From Antarcticimicrobium sp. (GTDB taxonomy: Bacteria > Pseudomonadota > Alphaproteobacteria > Rhodobacterales > Rhodobacteraceae): a stretch of 64,000 nt of DNA. The stretch covers positions 147,874 through 211,873 of the forward strand of contig NZ_JARGPK010000055.1 in assembly GCF_029212575.1 (NCBI RefSeq), written 5' to 3'. The notes below the pieces were generated by a model. The model made no database searches and was not told where the DNA came from. It saw nothing but the letters and a program-made list of their open reading frames with translations. How positions within the stretch are numbered: position 1 is the stretch's first letter; each line of letters begins with the position of its first letter. Shown one piece after another: positions 28,684 through 37,781 of this stretch. The translations under genes and the position numbers were made by a program.

Positions 28684-31149
28684 ATGGCTTACAAAAGACA
28701 GATAGACCGGCTTCCGATCATCCCGGCGAATGCCACGGAGCATAACGTCACCTGCCACTATTGCATCGTCGGCTGCGGCTACAAGGCTTACACTTGGCCG
28801 ATGAACAGCCAGGGCGGCACCGCGCCGGCCGAGAACAAGTTCGGTGTCGATCTGGGCGAGCAGCAATTCCAGGATACCGAAGCCTGGTACGCGCCGTCGA
28901 TGTACAACATCGTCCGGCAGGGCGGCAAGGACGTGCACCTGGTGGTGAAACCCGACGTGAATTGCGTGGTCAATTCCGGCCTCGGATCAATCCGCGGCGC
29001 CCGGATGGCGGAAAACCGTCCCTCCAAGGTGACCGGCACGCAGCAACAGCGGCTCTCCGATCCCCGGGTCTGGCGCAACGGCGTCTGGCAGCCCACCACC
29101 TGGAACGATGCGCTCGACCTGGTTGCACGGGTGACGGCGCGGGTGGTGACCGAGGGCTCCGAAGACGATCTCGTGGTGTCGATGTTCGACCATGGCGGTT
29201 CAGCCGGCGGGTATGAGAACACCTGGGGCACCGGCAAGCTCTACTTCGAGAGCATGAAGATCAGGAACTGCCGCATCCACAACCGCCCGGCCTACAACTC
29301 CGAGGTTCATTCGACCCGCGACATGGGCGTGGGCGAGCTGAACTATGCCTACAAGGACTACGAGCTGACCGACACTATCTTCATGGTCGGGGCCAACTCG
29401 ATGGAGACCCAGACCAACCTTTACCTCAACCATATGGTGCCCGGGCTTCAGGCCGGGGCGAAGTTCATCGCCGTCGATCCGCGTCGCACCCTGACGATCA
29501 GCTCGGCCGAGGAATTCGCGGGCAAGGAGAACGTGCTGCATCTCGCGATCAACGAGGGCACCGACATGGCGCTGTTCAACGCCTTGCTGACCCTTATCGT
29601 CGACAACGGCTGGGTGGATGCGGAGTTCATCGCCAATTCGACCTTCCAGAATGGCGAGGCGGTGGCCCAGGACGAGGCCCATCCGGCGGGGCTCGGCAGC
29701 CTCGACTACGCGATGGCAACCTGTCGCACCTCGGTCGAAGAGGCGGCGGATATCTGTGGCGTCGCCGCGCAGGACATCGTCAAGGCCGCCGAATGGATTG
29801 CCAGGCCGCATGACGACGGCAGCCGCCGCAAATGTGTCACCGCCTATGAAAAGGGGATCATCTGGGGCAACGACAACTATCGCACCATCGGCGCGTTGGT
29901 GAACATCGCGCTGGCCACCGGCAACATCGGCCGCGAGGGCGGCGGGGTCTGCCGCCTCGGAGGCCATCAGGAGGGGTATTATCGGCCATCGGATGCCCAT
30001 GTCGGGCGTCCCGCCGAATATATCGACCAGTTCCTGATCCGCGGCCTGGGCGGGGTGCATCACATCTGGGCTTGCGACCACTACAAGACCACGCTGAACG
30101 CGTCCGAGTTCAAGCGGGTGCACAAGCGCCGCTCGGACATGGTCAAGGACGCCATCGACGCCGCCGCCGGCGGCACCCGTGAACAGGTGGTCGATGCCAT
30201 CGTCGCCGCGATCAACGCGGGCGGGCTGTTCGTGGTGGACGTGGATATCATCCACAGCCAGATCGGCCAGAACGCCCATGTCATCCTGCCCGCCTGCGAA
30301 GCCAACGAGATGAACCTCACCTCGATGAACGGCGAACGCCGGATGCGCCTGTCGGAACGCTACATGGACCCGTTCGGCAATTCCCGCCCCGACTGCCTGA
30401 TCGCGGCCGGTGTCGCCCAGCACATGGAACGCGTTCTGCGCGAAATGGGCAACGATGCCTATGCCGACCAGTTCAAGGGCTACGACTGGACGACCGAGGA
30501 AGACGCCTTCATGGACGGCTACAACAAGGGCAACCCGGAGGTGACCTATGATCGTCTGCGCGCCATGGGCAACAACGGGGTGCAGGAGCCGGTTGTCGGC
30601 TATGAGAACGGCGAACTGGTCGGGACCGAACGTCTCTATACTGACGGCAGCTTCGACCGGCACGGGCGCGACGACGGCAAGGCGTTGTTCTGTGCCGCCG
30701 GCTGGCGCGGCTGGCAGGCACCGGGCAAGGCGCGCGAGAAGGCCGCGCACAGGTTCTGGATCAACAACGTCCGCGCCAACATATTCTGGCAGAACCAGTT
30801 CCTGGATCAGGAGAACGACTTTATCCAGGATCGTTTCCCGCACCCCTTCGTCGAGATGAATCCCGACGACATGGTCGACCTTGGCCTGAACCCGGGCGAC
30901 CTGCTGGAGATCGTCAACGACAACGGCGTGACCCAGGGCATGGCCTATCCGACGCCAACAGCCAAACGCGGGCAGGTTGCGATGGTGTTCGGCTCTCCGG
31001 CCGGCAGCCAGGGCAATGTGGTCAACCCCGGCGTCAACGAGCTGGTGCTGCCCGATTACAAGCATTGCTGGGGCGACATCCGCAAGATCGCGGATGCCAC
31101 GCCGGAGACGCGGGCGATTTCCTTCAAGTCCAAGGAAGTGAGGCTCTGA
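28684..31149 (+). CDS. aioA: Arsenite oxidase large (molybdenum) subunit AioA
   Basis: 821 residues, DMSO-reductase family, normal length for AioA. The [3Fe-4S] cluster ligands are C24, C27 and C31, with S98 where other family members have a fourth cysteine, matching the Alcaligenes faecalis pattern. Residues corresponding to the known arsenite pocket are present with the right spacing: H199, E207, R424 and H428. It oxidises As(III) to As(V) in the periplasm. There is no signal peptide; it is exported with AioB. It begins 12 bases after aioB. No cytochrome c or molybdenum-cofactor gene follows, unlike many aio islands. Confidence 0.97.
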   Translation: MAYKRQIDRLPIIPANATEHNVTCHYCIVGCGYKAYTWPMNSQGGTAPAENKFGVDLGEQQFQDTEAWYAPSMYNIVRQGGKDVHLVVKPDVNCVVNSGLGSIRGARMAENRPSKVTGTQQQRLSDPRVWRNGVWQPTTWNDALDLVARVTARVVTEGSEDDLVVSMFDHGGSAGGYENTWGTGKLYFESMKIRNCRIHNRPAYNSEVHSTRDMGVGELNYAYKDYELTDTIFMVGANSMETQTNLYLNHMVPGLQAGAKFIAVDPRRTLTISSAEEFAGKENVLHLAINEGTDMALFNALLTLIVDNGWVDAEFIANSTFQNGEAVAQDEAHPAGLGSLDYAMATCRTSVEEAADICGVAAQDIVKAAEWIARPHDDGSRRKCVTAYEKGIIWGNDNYRTIGALVNIALATGNIGREGGGVCRLGGHQEGYYRPSDAHVGRPAEYIDQFLIRGLGGVHHIWACDHYKTTLNASEFKRVHKRRSDMVKDAIDAAAGGTREQVVDAIVAAINAGGLFVVDVDIIHSQIGQNAHVILPACEANEMNLTSMNGERRMRLSERYMDPFGNSRPDCLIAAGVAQHMERVLREMGNDAYADQFKGYDWTTEEDAFMDGYNKGNPEVTYDRLRAMGNNGVQEPVVGYENGELVGTERLYTDGSFDRHGRDDGKALFCAAGWRGWQAPGKAREKAAHRFWINNVRANIFWQNQFLDQENDFIQDRFPHPFVEMNPDDMVDLGLNPGDLLEIVNDNGVTQGMAYPTPTAKRGQVAMVFGSPAGSQGNVVNPGVNELVLPDYKHCWGDIRKIADATPETRAISFKSKEVRL

Positions 31150-31162
31150 CACAAACGCCCCC

Positions 31163-31194
31163 CGCCCGCCCCGAGATCGGGGCGGGCGATCTTT
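31163..31194 (+). terminator. Terminator after aioA
   Basis: CGCCCGCCCCG and CGGGGCGGGCG form a perfect 11-base stem with loop AGAT, 13 bases after the aioA stop, followed by ATCTTT. The tail is only moderately U-rich. Confidence 0.75.
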
Positions 31195-31324
31195 CCCTGC
31201 CTTCCGGGGGAATACGCGATGGCGTAACCTGGTTTCCTTACCTGACCGGATCAGCGGTGCATCGGTCTCTCCTGCGGCATCTCACGGCTGCCGGGGCTTT
31301 GAACACCGCCTGGAATTGCGGTCT

Positions 31325-32317
31325 CTATGCACCACCGCCAAGCCGCTCGGCCCGCTTCTCCAGCTTCGCCGCGAGGTTCAACCCGACGCCGGGCCGCGAC
31401 CAGGGGCAAGCGGCGATGCAGATCGCGCAGCCGGAGCTTTCGGCGAAATAGGGAATGCAGGCGTCGAAATCGACGTACCACTTCTCGACGCCGCGCACCG
31501 TCTTCTTTTCCGGCGCGATGGCAAAGGGCGGGCAGGCATCTTCGCAGACCCGGCAATTGCTGCAGAATTCATCAATGCGAAACTCCCGCTTGGGCGTCAT
31601 CGCAAAAGGCGCATCGGTCAGCACCGCGCCCAGGCGAAAGGCCGAGCCGAATTCGGGGTTGATCAGCGATCCATGCTTGCCCAGTTCGCCGAACCCGCAT
31701 TCCAGCGCCGGCGGGATCATCAGGATCTTGCCCACCATCGGGCCGGTGACGGCCTCTGCCTGCCAGCCCTGCCCGCGCAGCCAGGCTGCGACCTTCTTGG
31801 ACACGGCCGCCGCGCGCCAGTATTGCCGGGTGACATCCGTGCCGCCGCGCAGGGCGGGCACGTGGCGCAGCTCGTCATAAATGTGCTGCACGCCGAGCAT
31901 CACCACGTTGGGAAGGTCGCTCTCCTGGTGATCGAATACCCATTCGGGCCGCATCCGGGCCACCCCGGTCATCTCGCAATCGCCGGACTCGACAAAACCC
32001 CGCAGTGCGCTGGTCCAGTCCTCCGGGCTGCGCTCGGCCCGGGTTTCGGCAACCGGCGGGTCGGGGGCTTCGCAGGCCTCGCGCCGGAGCCGGCGCAGCT
32101 CCAGCATGGTCTCGTCGGGCTCCTCGCGCTGGTAGAACCATTTCTGCAGCGGGCCGAACTCGGCCGTGTCCATGTCCGGTGTCCACCAGACCATGGTGGG
32201 TCGCCGCCCCCCTTCCTCGCCCAGCCCGTTGATGGCATTGCCCGAATAGCCCTCGGGCCAAAGCGCCATGAACTCCGGGTTCGGAGTAAAGGGGCGGTAT
32301 GCGTTGTCCTTGGGCAT
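31325..32317 (-). CDS. Short reductive-dehalogenase-like iron-sulfur protein
   Basis: 330 residues. The C-terminal half has the two-cluster ferredoxin pattern shared by reductive dehalogenases and epoxyqueuosine reductase: C252-x2-C255-x2-C258-x3-C262-P and C287 ... C297-x2-C300-x3-C304-P. Ahead of it lies GELGKHGSLINPEFGSAFRL (about 209-229), the conserved segment of the cobalamin-binding catalytic domain in that superfamily. There is no Tat signal and no fused reductase domain, so it is neither the respiratory nor the long self-sufficient type. GGAGGG precedes the start. Substrate unknown; dehalogenation is only one possibility. It sits alone between aioA (convergent) and the AcoR-like gene. 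Confidence 0.7.
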   Translation of the reverse strand: MPKDNAYRPFTPNPEFMALWPEGYSGNAINGLGEEGGRRPTMVWWTPDMDTAEFGPLQKWFYQREEPDETMLELRRLRREACEAPDPPVAETRAERSPEDWTSALRGFVESGDCEMTGVARMRPEWVFDHQESDLPNVVMLGVQHIYDELRHVPALRGGTDVTRQYWRAAAVSKKVAAWLRGQGWQAEAVTGPMVGKILMIPPALECGFGELGKHGSLINPEFGSAFRLGAVLTDAPFAMTPKREFRIDEFCSNCRVCEDACPPFAIAPEKKTVRGVEKWYVDFDACIPYFAESSGCAICIAACPWSRPGVGLNLAAKLEKRAERLGGGA

Positions 32318-32465
32318 GGGACGGCCCTCCTTTTCCGCAGCCTACGACAGAATGAACCCCTGTCAAAAGAAAGCGGCGCAGGGGGCGAGGGAGGTGTCCC
32401 CAATCCTGCGCCTGAGGTGGCGAGGCGCCCGAAAGGCCGGGAAGGCCCCATGGGAACCGCCGATA

Positions 32466-34346
32466 TCAGGTCTGGGTCATGTGCTTGTAGACCGTGGTGC
32501 GTGACATTCCGAGCGCGCGGGCCGCTGCGGTGACATTGCCGCGGTGCCGTTCGACCGCGTGACGGATGCTGCAGCATTGCTGTTCCTTCCAAGGCACGCC
32601 GGCACATTGATCGCAGGCCCCGCTGGCCGCACCGGCGGCCTTCATGTTGGGCAGGATTCCGTCGAGGTCGGCCCAGAGCAGGGTGTCCGCGTCGCGCCAC
32701 AGTGCTGCCTGGGTGATCACCGCGCGCAGCTCGTTGAGATTGCCCGGCCAGTCGTGCGCGGCAAGACGCTCGGCCACCCCGTCACCGAGTTCGATCCCCG
32801 GCCGAACGGATCGGGCGATCCGCCTGGCCAGTGCCGCGATGTCCGACCGTTCCCGCAGGGGCGGCAGGTTGATCCGCAGGGCTTCGACGCGGAAGCGCAG
32901 CGCCGGGATCAGCCGGCCCGCATGCATTGCGAGGTCGAGATCCTCGCTTGCGGCGGCAACGACGAACAGGTCGCAGCGCAGCAGCATTCCGCGCGTCGGA
33001 TGGCGGTATTCCCCGCTGTCAAGGATGCGCGCGAGCGTGGCCTGGGCCGCGATCGGAAGCGCGGTGATCTCGTCGAGGAACAGGCAGCCACCGTCGGCAC
33101 GCTCGAGCAGACCGGGCTCGCCGCCGCCGATGCCGAAGAAGGTGGTAGAGAACTCGGTGTCGTCAACAACCCGCCCGTCGAGCACGATGAAAGGGCCGCT
33201 GCGCCCGGAGGCGGCATGGGCCAGACGGGCAACCACCTCCTTGCCGGTGCCGGTTTCGCCGGTGATCAAGATCGGCTTGCCCTGGCGTGCAGCCTCGGGC
33301 AGCGCGCGCAGGCGCTGCTGCAATTCGGGGTCCTCGATCACCACGTCCTTGAAGCGGTTCTTTGGTTCCGTCGCCGTATCGCGATGCGCCGCCGCGTTGT
33401 CCGGCGGGTCCGGGCGCAGCCGTCCGGCCAGCGCAAAGTTCGCCCGGTTGGCCACCGCGCGCACCGATACCGTCGAGCCCATCCGATCGCGCAGGCGCAG
33501 GGTCTCGCCCTGGGCGAGGCGGCGGGCCACGTCCTCGAACCGTTGCTCGAAGATCCGGTCGAAGCTTTCGCCCCGCAGCTGCGGAAACCCGGTGAGAAAC
33601 ATCTCGCCGCGGCGATTGACGGCGTGGATACGGAAATCTTCCTCGAGGACCAGCATCCCGACCGAAAGCGTGCCCAGATACTCGGCCCGGGGGTGAAACT
33701 GCAGCACCACACGCTGGTCGTGCGATGACCGCAGCAGGCTGTTCTCGATATTGCTGGCCGACATCTGCACCAGCGCCGCAGTGTGCTGCTGGCGTGCGGT
33801 GCTGTGCGACGAGGCGTCAAGCATGCCGGTGAGGTTGCCGCGTCCATCGAAGATCGGGGCGCTGATACAGGACACGTCCCGGTGGTCGCGCATGAAATGT
33901 TCGCCGCCGTAGACCTGCGCCGGCTGGCCAGTGGCCATGCAGATGCCAAGCGCATTGGTGCCGCGCAGCTCCTCGGTCCAGATCGATCCCGGCACTACCA
34001 TGCGCCCGGCATCGGTCTCGGCGAACTGGGTGTCGGCCAGGGCGTCGAGGACGACCCCCTCGGGCGAGCCGAGCGCGATCATGAAATTCGAGCCGGCAAT
34101 CTGGTCGAACAGCAGCTCCAGCTCGGGGCGTGCGAAACGGATGAGATCGGCATGACGCTGGTTGGTCTCGCGCGTTTCCGCCTCCGATAGCATCAGCCTG
34201 CTCGCAGCCAGCAACGGGTCGAGCCCATGCGACAGGCTGCGCAGCCAGCTGTCGGATATATCGCTGGGCAGCGCCCCGCCCGGGAACCGCCCCTGTGTTT
34301 CAAGATAATGGCGCGCGCGCGTCAGCGGCGTCGTCTGGTAATTCAT
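32466..34346 (-). CDS. AcoR-type GAF/PAS/AAA+/Fis regulator lacking the GAFTGA loop
   Basis: 626 residues: GAF-like sensor about 60-205, PAS-like about 220-310, AAA+ domain with intact Walker A GETGTGKE (363-370) and Walker B LFLDE (422-426), and a C-terminal Fis helix-turn-helix (HRGNVTAAARALGMSRTTVYKHM). Where enhancer-binding proteins have GAFTGA, this one reads FFGIGGGEPG (about 403-412), so contact with sigma-54 is unlikely. AcoR-type proteins commonly control alcohol or acetoin catabolism. It is divergent from the alcohol dehydrogenase, whose upstream region carries repeated candidate sites. Confidence 0.85.
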   Translation of the reverse strand: MNYQTTPLTRARHYLETQGRFPGGALPSDISDSWLRSLSHGLDPLLAASRLMLSEAETRETNQRHADLIRFARPELELLFDQIAGSNFMIALGSPEGVVLDALADTQFAETDAGRMVVPGSIWTEELRGTNALGICMATGQPAQVYGGEHFMRDHRDVSCISAPIFDGRGNLTGMLDASSHSTARQQHTAALVQMSASNIENSLLRSSHDQRVVLQFHPRAEYLGTLSVGMLVLEEDFRIHAVNRRGEMFLTGFPQLRGESFDRIFEQRFEDVARRLAQGETLRLRDRMGSTVSVRAVANRANFALAGRLRPDPPDNAAAHRDTATEPKNRFKDVVIEDPELQQRLRALPEAARQGKPILITGETGTGKEVVARLAHAASGRSGPFIVLDGRVVDDTEFSTTFFGIGGGEPGLLERADGGCLFLDEITALPIAAQATLARILDSGEYRHPTRGMLLRCDLFVVAAASEDLDLAMHAGRLIPALRFRVEALRINLPPLRERSDIAALARRIARSVRPGIELGDGVAERLAAHDWPGNLNELRAVITQAALWRDADTLLWADLDGILPNMKAAGAASGACDQCAGVPWKEQQCCSIRHAVERHRGNVTAAARALGMSRTTVYKHMTQT

Positions 34347-34433
34347 CGCCAGACCCTCCCCAGTCTCCGGCTGAGGCAGACCATAGCGGAAGATACGCGC
34401 GACCTGTCAACCGAAAGACTGATTCGCGGCGCT

Positions 34434-34539
34434 CTGTCCAGATCGTGAACAGGGCCGCTGACGGGCCCCTCGCGGTCGGCGCAGGCGGGCAAACTGTCCA
34501 GTGATTGAACGCGCGGGGGCCGGCAGTGTTCACGTGCTG
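34434..34539. promoter_or_regulatory. Three related repeats between the AcoR-like gene and adh
   Basis: CTGTCCAG-ATCG-TGAACAG (34434-34452) and CTGTCCAG-TGAT-TGAAC (34494-34510) share the pattern CTGTCCAG-N4-TGAAC and start exactly 60 bases apart. A third copy in the opposite orientation, TGTTCACGTGCTG (34527-34539), matches the right part. The spacing and dyad character suggest operator sites for the AcoR-like regulator. The whole 297-base gap holds no recognisable gene, and I found no acceptable -24/-12 promoter. Confidence 0.55.
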
Positions 34540-34643
34540 CACGCAATTGCGCGATGCTGCAGCGCGGCTTGTCATCCTGCGAAAGCCGCCGCGATTGTCG
34601 CCTTCGCCGTCACTTCCGGCGGTGGTCGCAAGGCGCACTTACT

Positions 34644-35696
34644 ATGAAAGCACAAGTTCTCCACACCTACGACACGTCCCTCACCGCCCCGACCTGGGTA
34701 ACGCTGGAAGACGTGCCGGACCCGAAAATCGAGAAGCACACCGACGTGATCGTGCGCATCGGCGGAGCCGGGGTCTGCCGCACCGACCTGCACATCATCG
34801 AAGGGGTCTGGAAGCCGATCACCGACCCGACCGGCGATGCGCTGCTGCCGCTCATCATGGGCCACGAAAACGCTGGCTGGGTGGAAGAGGTCGGTCCCGA
34901 AGTCGAAGGCTTCAAGGTCGGCGACCCGGTGATCGTGCACCCGAAGCGGTCGGACGGCACCTGTATGGCCTGCCGCCGCGGGCACGACATGCACGGCGAC
35001 GGCGCCTTTCCAGGGCTGGATGCCAATGGCGGCTATGCAGAATACCTGCAGACATCGGCGCGCAACCTCGTGGCGCTTCCCAAGACGCTGGCGCCGAAAG
35101 ACGTGGCGCCCTATTCCGACGCCGGCCTCACCGCCTACCATGCCGCCAAGAAGGCGGCGCAGATCCTGCTGCCGGACCAGACCGCCGTGGTGATCGGCGC
35201 CGGGGGGCTCGGTCACATCGGCGTGCAGGTGCTCCGGGCGATGTGCGCGGCCCGCATCATCGTCATCGACATCTCCGAAGACGCCCTGGCGATGGCCGGA
35301 AGGTACGGCGCCGATCACCTGGTCAAGGCCGATGGCGGCGAGGTCGAGGCGGTGCTGTCGCTGACCGGCGGCCTTGGCGCCGAGGCGGTGATCGATTTCG
35401 TGGGCGAAAAGGGCACCACCTCGAAGGGCCTCGCGATGACCCGGAACATGGGCAACTACTACATCGTCGGCTACGGCGAAGACATTCGCGTGCCCACGGT
35501 CGAGATGATCATCACCGAGAAGAACATCATCGGCAACCTGGTCGGCACCTGGGCCGAACTCACCGAGTTGATGGCGCTGGCCGATCGCGGCCTGGTCGAA
35601 CTGGACACCCGGGATTACCGGCTCGCCGACGCCAACCAGGCGCTGCAAGACCTCAACCAAGGCAAGATCCACGGTCGCGCTGTGCTCATCCCCTGA
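34644..35696 (+). CDS. Zinc-type alcohol dehydrogenase (MDR superfamily)
   Basis: 350 residues. The catalytic-zinc segment has GVCRTDLHI (C about 48) and GHENAGWVEEVG (H, E about 73-74); the cofactor domain has VVIGAGGLGHIGVQVL (about 178-193) followed by an aspartate in VIDIS, pointing to NAD(H). The structural-zinc lobe is reduced: only CMAC is left of the usual four cysteines. It should oxidise an alcohol or polyol. The start MKAQVLHTYD follows a weak AAGG. It is divergent from the AcoR-like regulator and precedes a solute-binding protein, suggesting an alcohol uptake and oxidation module. Confidence 0.88.
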   Translation: MKAQVLHTYDTSLTAPTWVTLEDVPDPKIEKHTDVIVRIGGAGVCRTDLHIIEGVWKPITDPTGDALLPLIMGHENAGWVEEVGPEVEGFKVGDPVIVHPKRSDGTCMACRRGHDMHGDGAFPGLDANGGYAEYLQTSARNLVALPKTLAPKDVAPYSDAGLTAYHAAKKAAQILLPDQTAVVIGAGGLGHIGVQVLRAMCAARIIVIDISEDALAMAGRYGADHLVKADGGEVEAVLSLTGGLGAEAVIDFVGEKGTTSKGLAMTRNMGNYYIVGYGEDIRVPTVEMIITEKNIIGNLVGTWAELTELMALADRGLVELDTRDYRLADANQALQDLNQGKIHGRAVLIP

Positions 35697-35735
35697 GCGG
35701 GTGCGCAGAAACAACAATGTCAACGGGAGGAAAAG

Positions 35736-37781
35736 ATGACATCAACGACCAGAAAGACCCTGCGAAGGGCCCTGCTGGCCACCACGGTGATCGGCGCTGC
35801 TGCCGGTGCCGCGCGGGCCGGGGATTACACCGGATACGGCATCGACAAGGACGTGCCGGGCGCCTGTAGCTATGCGGCGATGGATGCCAAGGATTACTCC
35901 GGGCGGACGCTCAACATCATCACCCACGCGATCCCGGTCATCGGCGAGCCCACCGACCTGCACGCGCAGCAGTTCCAGGACCTCACCGGGGCGACGGTCA
36001 ACGTGGTGCATGTGCCGTTCGGCGATCTGTTCCAGCGGATCATGATCCCGTTCCAGACCCAGCAGGCGGCCTATGACGTGCTGTTCTTCGCCTCGCTCTG
36101 GCTCGGGGACTTCAACCCCTATTTTGCCGAAGTTCCGCAGTCGTACCAGGAGACCTCGGGCATGGCGGCCGTCACGCCCACCTACAAGGGGGTCGCGACC
36201 TGGGACGGCAAGATGCTCGACTACACGATGGATGGCGACCGCCACTATCTGAAGTATCGTGCCGACGTGTTCTCGAACCCTGAGATGCAGGCTTACTTCA
36301 AGGACAAGACCGGCCGCGACCTGACGGTGCCTGCGACCTGGACGGAGTACAACGAGGTCGCCTCGGTGTTCAACAACATGGACTTCGACGGCGATGGCCA
36401 GCCGAATTTCGGCACCGCCGAGGTGACCAAGCGCGACGACCTGATGTTCTCGGCCTTCATCAGCCGGGTGGCGCCCTATGCCAAGCACCCCGACGTGAAG
36501 GGCGGCTTCTTCTTCGATCTCGAGACGATGACGCCGCTGGTCAACACCCCCGGCTGGGTGCGCGGACTTGAGCTTTTCGTGGATGCGCAGACATCGATGC
36601 CACCGGGCGGCACCTCGTTTGGCCTGGGCGACGAAATCTTCTCGTTCGGCGGCGGCCAGACGCTGATGTCCTACAGTTGGGACGACGCCTTCATTCAGGC
36701 GATGCAGGAAGACAGCCTGATCCGCAACAAGGTGCTGACCGCGCCGCTGCCGGGCGCGCAGGAGGTCTGGAACCGCGATACCGGCCAGTGGGATCACTTC
36801 GACACCCCCAACCGGGCGCCCTACGTCACCTGGGGCTGGACATCGGCGGTGGCCTCGGCCAGCGCCAACCAGGACATGGCGTTCGACTACCTGTGCTTCT
36901 TCTCGAACGAGGCCAACACCCTGCATGACCTGCAGATCGGCCGCTATGGGGTGAACCCCTACCGCGCCAGCCATTTCGACCCCGCACTCTACGAGGACCT
37001 GATGGGGTGGGATGCCGGCGTGGCCGAAAGCTACACCTCGACGCTGGCCTCGATCGACGGCGGCACCAACCAGGTGTTCGATCTGCGGGTTCCCGGCGTG
37101 GGCGAGTTCATGTCGTCGCTCGCGGCCGGCGTGGCCAGGGCGATGTCGGGCGAGGCAAGCCCGCAGGAGGCGCTTGATGGCGTCGCCGCCGAGTGGACCG
37201 ATATCGTGGGCCGGATCGGTGCCGACCGGGTCCGCACGGCCTATGCGGGTGCGCACACCGACCGGCACGGCCCCCGGTCCCGGCAGCGCCCTTGGCGTCA
37301 CCGTCCCGGCCGAGAACCTGCTGATCTACAGCGATGGCCAGCTGGTCGAATAGGCCGGCGATGCACCCGCCGGCCCGACCTGCAGCTTTGGTGCTGTGAC
37401 CGCTCGACCCGCGCCGTCGCCTCCATGAACCTGAAGCACGTTCTTCGCCAGATCGAGCCCGGCCGTGGTATTGTCCGACATGACCGACCTCCTTTGTGGA
37501 TCATTGCAGACCCACCTTGGCACATCGATGCAGTCGGGGGGGGGCGGTCACAGCATCAAAGTCCCTTCGTCATCACGGCTTTCGCCCGCATTACTCGCAC
37601 CTTGCGGGCGTCTCCGTCGCGCCCGGCGCGGCGGGGTTGCTGTTTCGGGAAACCGTACCCGCCGAGACGGAAGGCCGGGTTGCCGTGGGATCTGGCCTGC
37701 GGCCTTTTACGGGTCGCGTTGTGCCAGAACGGTGAAAAATCCCGGAAAGAAGCGGCCTTCGTCGCGGTTGCGCCGCAATGA
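35736..37781 (+). CDS. ABC transporter solute-binding protein with a disrupted 3' end
   Basis: The first ~505 codons encode a family 1 extracellular solute-binding protein: signal peptide (RRALLATTVIGAAAGAARA), then ITHAIPVIGEPTDLHAQQFQ and a maltose-binding-protein-like fold, probably for a sugar, polyol or similar. After ADRVRTAYAGA (about base 37250) the protein-like character stops: the rest of the reading frame, to a stop at 37779, is arginine- and proline-rich nonsense running through the remains of another gene and an insertion-sequence scrap. Permease and ATPase genes that normally follow are missing. The mature binding domain is nearly complete, but without its transporter it is probably non-functional. 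Confidence 0.8.
   Translation: MTSTTRKTLRRALLATTVIGAAAGAARAGDYTGYGIDKDVPGACSYAAMDAKDYSGRTLNIITHAIPVIGEPTDLHAQQFQDLTGATVNVVHVPFGDLFQRIMIPFQTQQAAYDVLFFASLWLGDFNPYFAEVPQSYQETSGMAAVTPTYKGVATWDGKMLDYTMDGDRHYLKYRADVFSNPEMQAYFKDKTGRDLTVPATWTEYNEVASVFNNMDFDGDGQPNFGTAEVTKRDDLMFSAFISRVAPYAKHPDVKGGFFFDLETMTPLVNTPGWVRGLELFVDAQTSMPPGGTSFGLGDEIFSFGGGQTLMSYSWDDAFIQAMQEDSLIRNKVLTAPLPGAQEVWNRDTGQWDHFDTPNRAPYVTWGWTSAVASASANQDMAFDYLCFFSNEANTLHDLQIGRYGVNPYRASHFDPALYEDLMGWDAGVAESYTSTLASIDGGTNQVFDLRVPGVGEFMSSLAAGVARAMSGEASPQEALDGVAAEWTDIVGRIGADRVRTAYAGAHTDRHGPRSRQRPWRHRPGREPADLQRWPAGRIGRRCTRRPDLQLWCCDRSTRAVASMNLKHVLRQIEPGRGIVRHDRPPLWIIADPPWHIDAVGGGRSQHQSPFVITAFARITRTLRASPSRPARRGCCFGKPYPPRRKAGLPWDLACGLLRVALCQNGEKSRKEAAFVAVAPQ
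37268..37353 (+). pseudogene. Tail of an ABC transporter ATPase gene
   Basis: In the frame +2 relative to the binding protein, the sequence reads GSALGVTVPAENLLIYSDG and stops at 37353. This looks like the TOBE-domain C-terminus of a sugar/polyol ABC ATPase. It is joined directly to the 3' end of the binding-protein gene, so the intervening permease genes and most of the ATPase gene appear deleted. Identification rests on about 28 residues. Confidence 0.5.
37395..37481 (-). mobile_element. IS110-family transposase remnant (N-terminal scrap)
   Basis: On the minus strand an ATG at 37481, with AAAGGAGG upstream, starts MSDNTTAGLDLAKNVLQVHG, the typical N-terminus of IS110-family transposases with the first catalytic aspartate of their RuvC-like domain. 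Similarity fades after about 29 residues. The 37482-37560 stretch probably is the outer end of the same element (a G-rich run follows), but I cannot define its boundary. The rest of 37354-37706, a gap of about 350 bases, holds no recognisable gene. Confidence 0.75.

Noticed and set aside
34515..34555. Possible -24/-12 promoter (TGCACG ... TTGC) before adh
   Set aside because: The two elements are one base too close and the -24 element lacks the GG pair; the neighbouring regulator also lacks GAFTGA.
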